A program made the position numbers and the translations under genes. This document shows, piece by piece, positions 45,803 to 55,211 of a stretch of DNA of 64,000 bases. The stretch covers positions 35,338,683 through 35,402,682 of the forward strand of contig CM065377.1 of assembly GCA_033060915.1 (NCBI GenBank), in the 5' to 3' direction. The stretch's first letter is position 1, and each line of letters opens with the position of its first letter. This stretch comes from Euryodendron excelsum. Lineage: Eukaryota; Streptophyta; Magnoliopsida; Ericales; Pentaphylacaceae. The notes under the pieces were generated by a model, which saw only the letters and a program-made list of their open reading frames with translations, ran no database searches and was not told where the DNA came from.

Positions 45803-47097
45803 GACATGAGATAGACATGGTGCCTGTTGTAGTAGCGCTAGGCCATTTTGTGGCTTGGCACCACTACTAGTGGCGCTAGCAAGTTAGGAAAATTTATTAA
45901 GTCGGCAAGCAATGTATCTTTGATAGATTTGGGCACCTGTTCTAGTGACTATCAAACAATTTTTAGCCTGGCTTCACTAGGAGTGACTCCAGAAAGTCCG
46001 GGAAGGATTTAAGGGACCGGAGTTGGCCCGGAAGGCCGAAAAAAGGGCTGGAACACTTAGAATAGTGTCCTGGAGGTATTTGACTTGAAAAATGAGGATA
46101 GGATGTGTTGGAAGGGTTGACCAGGCCATTAAGTGCGAAATAGTCAACCGGGCCAAAAAGCTGCCGAGATGGACTCAGAACGTCTCGGAAGAGGATTCGA
46201 GATTTGGAAACATTATTCAAAATATTTCCAAAGGTTGTCGGTTTGATACCCAGAGCCGGTGTGATCGAAAAAGGTGACTGGCCCACTAGGGCAAAATGGT
46301 CATTTTGCACCGGGTTCGCCGGAGCTGACTCGGAATAATTCGAAAAGATAGAGGAAAGTCCAGAATACTATAAAGAGCACTCTCGAGAGGTTACCGATTT
46401 GATACCCAGAGCCGGTGTGGTCCTTGGGGCATTCGGATGCCTAGGGGCAAAATGGTCATCTTGATGGAAAAGTCTCGGAATTAACCCGAAACGGACGGGA
46501 GGGCACTTAATCATACCGGATCATCTCTGGGACGATCTCGGATGGGTGGACTTACCGTTCTGAGGACTTAGGTGTGTTCTCGAGAAACGTGTCAAAAAAT
46601 GGCCCTAGGGGCAGTTTGGTCCTTTTTCATTGGAGTGGGCTAGCAAGCACTGGTGTTGACTTGGGTTTTGAGTATTTCCGCCACTCTGACTGCGTTTCCA
46701 TGATTCAGGGGTTTGTTGGCAATTCCTTATATCGACTTGTTTGTGAGTATTTCCGTTACTCTAACGGTTGCGATGTTTGCTAGTATTTTCGCTACTCTGA
46801 CGGTTCGCGGTCATTCCTGAGACTGCCTGATCTTGGAAAGCTACTAAAGGGACTTAGCGCCTGAGAATCAACTTTCTCGGAAGGCGTGCCTAAACGGACA
46901 TTTCTGCATTGGTGGGCTAGCAAGCGCCAAAGGTGGACCGTTCTACCATCTAGGGGACTTGTGGTCTCGGTCCTGTCGATAGGTTTAAAGGGACTTACCG
47001 TTTCGAAGAGATTTTCTTCAGAAAACGTGCTGGATTGGATAGGATTACCGTCTCGAGGAATCAACTGTCTCGAGAGAGGGATTGGAATTGGAATTGG

Positions 47098-47290
47098 AAA
47101 GGGGGCTTACCGTCTTCTAAAGGACGTGCCTATTTTGGAATTGAAAAAGGGACTTACCGTCTTCGGAAAGACGTGCCTAATAGAATTTGGAAAAGGGGAC
47201 TTACTGTCTCTGAAAAGACGTGCCTGTTTTGGATTTGGAAAGGGGACTTACCGTCTTCGGAAAGACGCGCCTGTTGGAATTGGAAAGGAT
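47098..47290 (-). repeat. Tandem units of about 48 bp, four copies, in M2 3' LTR U3
   Basis: On the plus strand each unit is GGGACTTACCGTCTTCGGAA-type followed by AGACGTGCCT and a TTTGGAATTGGAAA-type tail. Each has an inverted repeat CGTCTT / AAGACG. On the element's sense strand each gives ACGGTAAGTCCC, a splice-donor-like sequence. Confidence 0.88.
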
Positions 47291-47469
47291 GATACCCCAG
47301 GGGCATTTTGGTCATTTTGTCTCTGTTTGGGCCTGGTGGGCCCGCAAAGTGATGAATAGACGAGATTAGATTTAGAGAATTGGTTTCGATTGGAATACGT
47401 CCTTATTGACTTGAGAGCAAGTCTGTACGGATCGTAGACTGCCAAGCGGTAAAAAATGGGGTGCTTACA

Positions 47470-47484
47470 ACTGCCCCTCTTTTT
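47470..47484 (-). other. M2 polypurine tract
   Basis: AAAAAGAGGGGCAGT on the minus strand, directly before the 3' LTR start TGTAAGCACC. Confidence 0.88.
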
Positions 47485-47486
47485 CT

Positions 47487-48836
47487 GTCTTTGATTGTCA
47501 AAGATAGAAAACGATAAAGTAAGAGTCCCATGTTGATCGCGAGGCAGTCGGGGGGACGGACTTTGGGAATTTTCAACAGCGGGAGTTCAAAAATGGATAT
47601 TGGGTCCAAAAGGCCTTCGAAAACAAGCTTTGGCGGGAAAAAGGACAAAGGTGTCCAGAATTTGGAAATTGGTGCCACTAGGAGTGGCGCCTTTGGCAGA
47701 AGAGGCTTGGCGCCTCTGCTAGTGGCCCCAGGCTTAGGAACAAAACCTGAAAATTTTCTGGTTTGAACACTTGCGGTATTTTGGAAGATTTTCACAAATT
47801 CGAGAGACATTACTAGGAAACTGACACGGACATTGAAAGAGCACTTCTTGGAGACCACGGGTGATTGCTAGAAGGAGGCCACATCGCTGGAAAAGTCGCT
47901 GGAAGAGAAGATTTCGCCAGAGAACTCTAAAAAGTGAGTTTTCAAATTTTTGTTGATTTTGATGTGTAGAATTTCGTTTGAATCATGTGAATAGTAGAAA
48001 TTAATGTTTTGATATGTTTTAAACATTATGGTGATGTTATTTTTGCATTTTGGTGCTTGTTTGATTGAATTTGAGTGATTTTACGTGATTATGTGAAGAG
48101 GGTTTTCTGCAAGAATTGGGGGTTTGTTCCTACAGGCTTGGGCATTGGGTTTTTTGGCTAGATTTTTGTGCAATGGGCCTTAGAAAAATGTGTTTAACAG
48201 CCGTGTGAAGTTTCGTGATTTTTTGAAAACTTAGTGAATTTTTTATTTTTTTTGAAAAATAGGAAAATGCTTAGAAAATTAGGAAAATTGAAAAACTCAG
48301 GAAATTGAAGAAATTTTTAAAGTTTAAAATTTGGAAAAATATTGGAATATTTTAGAAAACATTTGAGGTGATTTTGATAAATTTTAGGACAACTTGGAAA
48401 ACCATTGATTTATTGGAAAAATAAAATATATGTTTTGAAAATTTCAAAAAATTGGCAAGTATGCACGGGTGCTGATGTTATGTAATTGTAGCATTTTGAA
48501 GTGCACGTTTTGCATTTTGCCTTGATTTCATGGGTGTTGTAGGGACCATTTTTAAACGAGACTCTGTCGAAATTTTTTAGAAATTAGGGGAAGAGTTGGA
48601 AAAGGTTTAGAAATAAATGCATTTTGAAAGAAAAAGACAGAAAACCCTTGAGATTTGATTTGAAGTTAGAAAATCAAAAGATGTATGTAGGAAATTTGTT
48701 TTGACTTATCATTCAAAATCTTTTTGTTATTATATTTTTTTTGTGTTAGCTGTTTATTTTATTTTACTTTATTATGTTATTATTTACCTGCATGTGCGGT
48801 ACATTAACACCTCTTACCTTGGCTTACCTTTTCAGG
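47487..48836 (+). other. Region upstream of the antisense PMD frame
   Basis: No long frame is supported. It contains the palindrome group GTGCCACTAGGAGTGGCGCC .. GGCGCCTCTGCTAGTGG (47672-47725), as in the LTR promoters. A candidate 5' splice donor AAAAA then GTGAGTTTTC at about 47934 and a candidate acceptor TTACCTTTTCAG at 48824-48835, one base before the GATGG start context, would define a 5' UTR intron of about 900 bp. AT-rich from 48200. 47487-48580 matches M1 4362-5480. Confidence 0.55.
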
Positions 48837-49123
48837 ATGGCAGATGCGGGTGATGATGGCTCTGAGAGGAGACGCTGCTCGAGGAAGGCGGCTCGGACAG
48901 ATTCGCCCAGTGGCTCCAGTCGATCTAGGGGTAGCCAACGGTCTACTGGGCAGGCAGCATCCAGTCAGAGTGGTCGGGGGAGTGGGCCACCTGTCGACCC
49001 CTTTCCTCTGGTTGAGCAGGCTTTTATAGAGGAGATTGGCGCAGAGGAGAAGGTATCGGTCCCGGCGACCAGGTCACTGGCTATGGGAAAGCCTCTTCCA
49101 GGCACAGGCAGACGGATGCCGAC
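48837..49123 (+). pseudogene. Antisense PMD gene, N-terminal basic/serine-rich segment
   Basis: Starts MADAGDDGSERRRCSRKAAR and continues serine- and arginine-rich to DPFPLVEQAFIEEIGAEE. This ATG is chosen because it follows a good splice-acceptor sequence and because base composition becomes G/C-rich and codon-like here. The frame stays open to 49226, but the PMD continues in another frame from about 49000-49124, so a frameshift (or an unrecognised small intron) lies between. It is on the strand opposite to M2's own genes. The low-complexity, charged N-terminus is the kind seen ahead of PMDs in transposon proteins. Confidence 0.7.
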
Positions 49124-50485
49124 TTGGGAGATCTGCAAGTACCGGATGTTCCACCACTCGGGGATCTGGCTTACCACCCTAGTGTATACTCCAGACAGCA
49201 TCTACCCCCTCCACGGGTACACATAGCTTTTAGAGGGGCTGTTCATCAGGTCTTTGTGACTATGCAGCAAGCTGCCCCATCGTATCGTGCATTCTTGGCT
49301 GAGATCGGTTTCAGAGCCTTCATAGGATTACAGGCTAACAGCCTGAACCGGCATTTGGTACTGGCGCTGGTTGAGCCGTGGTTTAGAGAGACTGGGACCT
49401 TCTATTTTGTCGGCTTTGAGTTAGGCCCCACTCTCTTGGATTGGGCGATCATCACAGGGCTTTCCTTTGTCGGCCGGCGAGTCACTCTACAGTCAGTCAG
49501 TAGAGACGAGGCATGCATTCTGCTGAACTTGCCTCCTACTGAGCGTTTTGCCTTCCCAGTCTCTTGGATCAGTCAGGATGACCGTACCTTTGTTGCTGAG
49601 CCATCGCCTGCTAGGCGGGACATTATGAGACGACGACTTGTTTTGTACATCATCTTTAGCTGCTTTTGCAACAACAACAAGTCACTCGTGCCATGTCGGT
49701 TGGTGAGTATAATAGTTGATCTTGGAGCTTTATCTGAGCTAGACTGGGGGTCCTTTTCCTTTGGCTGCTTCCTTCGGTCAATGTGGCTTCAGACTTCCTC
49801 CCATTGGGGCAGCATGACTAGTTTCTGGCCCTTTCTTGACTGGTGGAGCTATGAGTACCTGCTTGTGCGTCGCCCTGCAGTTGTCGAGGACGACCTTTAT
49901 CCTCATGCTTTAAGGTGGGCTCGTGACTAGGTAGCTCAGCGATCAGAGATTACTGATTTTGTGATGCTTCGGGCTAACTTGGAGCTGATTGAGGCGAGGG
50001 ATGTGACTTGGCGACCTTTCATTGGATCAGTTTATTATAAGACTATACAGTACTTGGTCCTATTGTCCCTGTCGAGAGCTGCTTTTCTCAGTGATGACAC
50101 TTGGGAGTCCTATCTCGAAGAGCGACACTGGCGGCAGTTTCATGAGGAGTTCCGATCAGTAGGAGCTCCGTCGAATTATATGTTTAGAGTCTTGGTGGCG
50201 GGAGTGCCTATCCCCTATCAAGAGCATCAGCCGAGTGTTGAGTTCTTGCTGCCTTCGAATATAGATTATGTTGCACACTTTGGGGCTCATTCGGTCGGTG
50301 CCTTCACCTGGTTTGAGGTAGTAGTCGGCGGGTACGCTGTGGGCTAGGAGGTGGTTGACTTGTGGCGCCGAGCTGGAGGGTTTGTGCCCTAGGCCGAGTT
50401 TACTATTGTGAGGGACCAGAGGGATCAGTACGAGGCCGAGGTAGCTTCCCTGACGGCTCGGTTATCTCAGCTGGGCAGTGGCGAG
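49124..50485 (+). pseudogene. Plant mobile domain (PMD, aminotransferase-like PMD) protein, antisense to M2
   Basis: One frame with in-frame TAG codons at 49928 and 50345 and a third near 50390. PMD hallmarks are LNRHLVLALVEPWFRETGTF, FELGPTLLDWAIITGLSFVG (the family's phFxxxxGExTxTLEDVAxLxGL region), then MRRRLVLYIIFSCF, VSIIVDLGALSELDWGSFSF and FWPFLDWWSYEYLL. A second conserved-looking part follows (VTWRPFIGSVYYKTIQYLVL, FRVLVAGVPIPYQEHQPSVE), then a coiled-coil-like DQRDQYEAEVASLTARLSQL. PMD proteins include host MAIN/MAIL1 and transposon-borne forms; their biochemical role is not settled. Each stop could be CAG changed to TAG. The frame begins without an ATG, so the start is in the preceding segment. 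Confidence 0.8.
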
Positions 50486-50575
50486 GTATTTTGTTCTTTC
50501 TCTGCTTCTTCTGTTCATTTTGTTGTTGTCTAGTTCTTTTTTATGTGGCTAAATTCGGCTCTATCTCCTCTGTAG
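50486..50575 (+). other. Predicted intron in the antisense PMD gene
   Basis: 90 bp, GAG then GTATTTTGTTC at the 5' end and a pyrimidine-rich TATCTCCTCTGTAG at the 3' end, T-rich throughout. Splicing joins SQLGSGE to DVGASSSYSP in frame and moves the C-terminus to a TGA at 50660. Confidence 0.75.
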
Positions 50576-50662
50576 GACGTTGGTGCTTCGAGTAGCTATT
50601 CGCCTCCCTCAATGCCAGGTTTTGGGGATTTTGACCCAGATGACATTGACTTTGACTTGTGA
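50576..50662 (+). pseudogene. Antisense PMD gene, last exon (acidic tail)
   Basis: After the intron: DVGASSSYSPPSMPG, then FGDFDPDDIDFDL and TGA. The acidic/aromatic tail (D/F-rich) contrasts with the basic N-terminus. It is open, with no stop before the TGA. Confidence 0.7.
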
Positions 50663-52506
50663 CAGATGCCCCTTATGGAGGCTCCGATCTTCTTTTGTCC
50701 CTATTCTTGAGATGTATTTATGTTAGACAATTTTATTTTGATAGTTTTGTACAAAAATGGATATTTATGGTATTCAGATGCATGGATAGACAAAGACATT
50801 TATGATCTTTTTAGCTAAGTATTTGATCAGATGCATGTGATGGATGATGATGTTATGTATCTATTATATGAGTTGATGTTGATGACTTCTATTTTTACAG
50901 GGAGTTATCTCCTATGTGCGCAAAGCCCATGCTGATTTTTTTTAAACGTATGCACATGTTAGAAATACATTAATAGAATGACACAGGGTGCTGTTAAACT
51001 TGTAGTCTTTGGAATGGTAACTTCTTCCTTTCGAGGGCTCGACCTCCCTTCTGGCTCAACCTTACCTTGATTGGATGATAACACTTTGCACCTTTCTCAA
51101 CCTTTTGATTGCCTCCGACTCCCTGTTTCAGGGTTAGTGTATATGGTTATTGGGCTGAAACTCTCGACTCTCGGGGTTTTAGCAACAGCTTACCCGACCT
51201 TCAGCAAAGCGATAAGCGGCCAGTCCTTTCAATCCGAGGAGACTTTGTTCGGAATCATAATGTAGGCTAGATTATGGGGTTTCAGAAACAACGAGATATG
51301 CAGGCTTAAATTTGATATCTTTTTAAGTAGGGTTTAGATCCATGCCATCCTTGACTAAGTTTTAATAGTGTTAGCGTCCTTCTTTAGCTTCAGCATCGTA
51401 TCCAGCTCATTTAAATCAAGCAATCCATTTTCAATCAGAGTGGACTTTAATAAGGTTGTAATGTAGGCCATGGTTTTGGGGTCTTGCAAGAAAAGGTAAA
51501 GGCTCGAACTATTGCTTCTACGGGGTTTCTTTGTAACCTAGGATCACCTTTAAATTCCCTTCTTCTCAGGGTGAAAACGACTCTTCACCCTTTCTATATG
51601 CTTTTTAGCCTCTTGCCCCTTGGCAACTCCTTTCCTTTTCTTTTTCTTTCTATTTCTTTTCTTTTCTTTTATGAAATGAAACAATTCTTTGACCCTTTTT
51701 CCTTAGGCCTTTTTCTTGGCAGTTCAATCTACCCAATGTGGGCGATGATCCCTAGATTGGGGTTTTGTTAAGAAAAGATAGGTGGCTCAACAGGTTTGGC
51801 AAGGAGTTGCTCTTGACTATATGGGAAATAAAGTGAGGGCCTCTCTTCACTTTGAATTAGATTGCTTGATCTATAGAGCTTTCATTGTTGCCTTAACACA
51901 GTGGGGGTGGATACCATTCCTAGAGTTCTCAAATATTATCTGCCCCAATGTGGGAAGGAGAGTCTTGGATCGGGGTTGACAAAGAAAACTTCGTTCGTTG
52001 CGAGGCTCTAGGGGTTAAGCAAAGGGAACATAAGCACATTTGTTTATTATTCATTTTAGTTATCTATTCTCTTGTTTATATGTGGGGAAATGAAAGATGA
52101 CTCCTCTTCACTTTGATAAATTGACCACACATCGCTTAGCTTCAATGTCTTGTAAGTCTTGCATTTGGGTAGTATCCTCACTCATCCTTATCCTCTCTCT
52201 CTTTGAAAAGTTGATCCTTTGGGTGAGTGGTTAACTCTTGTTATCATCCCATCAAGTCGGATCATTCCATAAGACACACCATGCCCCTTGCGGAGGAAGT
52301 AATTACTATTTACAAGAGACATATAAGATAACAACAGTGAATAAAAGAACTATCATTCAACTATCATCGTCATTTTTATGAAGAGCATAAAGTTTTTGAG
52401 CAGTTAAGAAAATGCAAACATCAATTTAGAGACAGCAAGTAAAAGGGATAGAAAGAAAATGGGTGTAAACACCCCTCTCTTGTATGCTTTTGATGGAATT
52501 CCTATT
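50663..52506 (-). other. M2 non-coding stretch between gag and the PMD gene
   Basis: No supported frame on either strand. 50663-51475 has no counterpart in M1 and may be the 3' region of the PMD gene. 51480-52490 matches M1 5810-6740 (for example CTTGCAAGAAAAGG.. and CACCCCTCTCTTG). Confidence 0.6.
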
Positions 52507-53169
52507 TTAGTAGGGCCTCAAGACAATGCCCCCATCCTCGTTCCATCCACGGTTGAGATTCTCAGCCAGTGCAGGATAAGTGGATGCTTCTCTTGGAGTT
52601 CCAAGTGAGTTGGTGGTGATGACATAATTGTCAGCTTTCTTGACCGCCTTGCCTTCATTTGTTTGCTTCGTGATTTCTCTAACAAACCACTCGGGCGACT
52701 CGTCTTCTTCTAGCTTGATAGGTCGAGCCCGGGGTTTTCTGCTCTGGTGTCCAACCGTGGCTCGGTGTTCCTCAAGTGTACACAATAGGGGATTCTTATT
52801 ACTGAGTTTGGACAGCTCCTGGTCAATTTTCTTCACAGATTCATATGCGAGTTCGTCTTCGGGGGTTGCCATTTTATCAGGGTTGCATCATAACTGGGTA
52901 TGACCCTGTTCTATATGTTCGCATTCCACTTCCTCCCCATCCTTGTAATATATCTCCTAGCATGTAGCGAACAAAACCTTGTCGTTACCAAATTTTGTAA
53001 TGGGATTGACAATGGGGTCTGGTGAAGGACTCCCTGATCGTAAGCCAATATTCTTGTTATCTATCAGGTCCTGAATCTTATGTTTGAGGGTCCAGCATTC
53101 TTTGGTATCATGTCCTTGGCCGCCTGAATGGTACTCACAGTACGCATTTGGGTTAAAATAGGGTGGCAA
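52507..53169 (-). pseudogene. M2 Gag C-terminal region with zinc-knuckle-like motif
   Basis: Minus-strand frame PPYFNPNAYCEYHSGGQGHD then TKECWTLKHKIQDLID, a CxxH..GH..C nucleocapsid motif of Tat/Ogre-type Gag. It is followed after two stops (about 52957 and 52885) by MATPEDELAYESVKKIDQEL and VREITKQTNEGKAVKKADNY, ending at 52507. It corresponds to the last part of the M1 and P1 Gag. Confidence 0.78.
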
Positions 53170-53206
53170 AAGGCCTAAGTCGCGGTTGAGGGGGTATTAG
53201 TTTCAA

Positions 53207-53788
53207 TTATCCCGCGGCGAGAAGATCAAAGTAAGCTGCGGTTTGGGTGCAAGCGAGTTTAGTGAAAACTCGATCTTTTGGTCTCGCTTGCCTAAGTGCC
53301 CTAGACGACCTAACAGGTCGGGGATCAAGTTTCGGTGTGATGGCTATTGGGTCAGTGGTTTGGAAATTGAAGGGGTTTCGAGCTTTATGTTTCAAAGTGG
53401 GACAATTTTCGGTGTCAAGGCTAAGCGGATGGGACTGGTAATCATAGGATAGATTATAGGATTCAGGGGTGTGGTTAAAGGTTGGTCTGAGAGATGTCGG
53501 AATACGGCAAACGGCTTGGGGATGTTGTTGGTGAGCAATGGTATGGGTGTGGTCTTGGACTTCCCTCCTCATCCTTATCCATTCCTCGTGGATCTGAGCC
53601 TGCGGCGATTCTGGCTGCTCATGGGTTGCGTGGGATAAGAGTGAAGAAAGCATGCCTTCCATTTTAGTCATCCTGTGTCTGACTCCTTTCGCTTCTGCTA
53701 GTAGTAGAGTTAAGGTGTCAAGTGTGAGTGACTCTATGGGCGTTTATGAGCTTTTGGTCGTGATGACAGGGGGAACGAGGGGAGGTAC
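53207..53788 (-). pseudogene. M2 gag-like N-terminal frame without capsid core
   Basis: The minus-strand frame after a candidate splice acceptor (TTGGTTTTAG, ending 53789) reads through a leucine-rich, coiled-coil-like LTLDTLTLLLAEAKGVRHRM, then MTKMEGMLSSLLSHATHEQP and an H/Q/P-rich region, then SRALRQARPKDRVFTKLACT. One stop (TAA, compatible with CAA) is near 53748. The KFKM..F..Y capsid core of M1 gag is not present. A frameshift at about 53180-53207 leads into the zinc-knuckle part. Whether this made a functional packaging protein is unknown. Confidence 0.6.
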
Positions 53789-53789
53789 C

Positions 53790-55211
53790 TAAAACCAACA
53801 AAGGAAAAGAGTCAGCGTTTTATCTTGCCAAGTTTTTATGCAATGCATGTTCTAGGGTGCCCCTCTTTAGGAGGGAAACTAAACATGGTGCATTGGCTCA
53901 ATTTTGGAGATAGGGGATTGTCCCTGTGTGCAGATACCTTACAGTCAAGTGGGAACCTTTAGCCATCCATGCATGCATTCACAAAAGTAAAGAAGTATAT
54001 TGAATTTTGGGTTTAAGATACAACATAATTGAAATACATTTCAACAGGGGAAAGGGGGAACATTTTCCTCTAGACTTCCGCCTATCTAGTTTTACAAAGG
54101 AAAAACCTAAACTACTCTTGAGTCTTCAGATTTGCCTTCATCGGATTTGATGTCGAGGAGGTCGCTGAGAGACCTTGTTAATTGATTACCCCTTGTCTTC
54201 TTGGCAATCTTATCTTTGTGAGCATAGAGGGATTAGGGCCTCTCTTATGGAATGGATTCGTATGCATGCTATGAGTCCTTAGGGTTATGTGGGAACCCTT
54301 AGGGTTTAGGTAGGTTTAATTCAAGGGAGAGTGACCTTGGTGTCACTTTCTATGGGTTGATCATATGCATGAGGATGCGATGACTTGAGTTACTTGTAAC
54401 TCTTGTATTGACATGGGATATTGAATGCATGAACATGGATATGCAAAGAGTATAAAGAGAGAAAATGCAAGAGCAAGGTAAACGTTCATGCATGAGTAGT
54501 TAGACAGGTATTATAACAGTATGAATACAGTCATTCTAACAACAGGAATAAGTAGGTATAAATGAAAGTAAGAGCAGTCGCCCTTTCTTCTATGGTTTTG
54601 GAAAACAGTGCGCGTGTCTTAAATCCGGCAGAGGTTCGGCTATGCATGGTGTCTATATTAGTATGAGATTGAGGGTTGACTAATGTGTTCTAGAAAGGCT
54701 CGGTCCCCGAATCTTCAAACCTAGGCCCACTCCCCGAGGTGGTGCCATGATCGGTTGGTAATCTGGGCGGGAGAACCATCAAGAGGCCGTAGGTGAAGAA
54801 ACTGACTCAGCATCTTGCCCACAACCAATATACCATTCCTCCTTTCTAACTAGAAAGGTCACATCAGGGTAATAATGCAAGTATGCAGAATGCAGGTGCA
54901 CATGTAATGTGTGTGTGATTTTTAAAAGTGGAGGAAAGAGCCCAACAACTCCCATTCATCCTGTTCATCACATTCATGCATGGTAGTTAATAAAATTTAA
55001 ATAAAATATGTACCTACAAAACAAAGATGCAAGAGTTAGTATGTGGATGACAAACTTAATACAAGATAATGTGAATAAATGTATGTTTTTTGAAAACAAT
55101 TTTGAAAATTTGGTTTTGAAAATTTAAAGTGAATAGGATTGAACCAAGTTAATTGAAGACTCTACATGGGTGAAGGGTAAAGAGACATGGCTACGACCTA
55201 ACCCTCTAAGT
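53790..55211 (-). other. M2 leader
   Basis: Untranslated. It contains a candidate branch point TACTAAC (55041-55035, minus) and acceptor TTTGTTTTGTAG (AG at 55015-55014). It is homologous to the M1 and P1 leaders, including GGGAACCCTTAGGG at 54291. Confidence 0.7.

Larger units (their letters stand above)
42668..47469 (-). repeat. M2 3' LTR
   Basis: 4802 bp. The plus strand runs TGTCATGCTC (42668; a decayed TGTCGCGCCC) to GGGGTGCTTACA (47469). AG-rich block 43200-44900, TATA 45795-45802 (minus), palindromes 45820-45885, U3 repeats 46070-46470, tandem 48-bp units 47098-47290. Confidence 0.94.

Noticed and set aside
48774..48836. Earlier start codon for the PMD gene, giving a hydrophobic leader
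   Set aside because: The stretch is T-rich and ends in a good splice-acceptor sequence; the ATG at 48837 fits the change in composition better.
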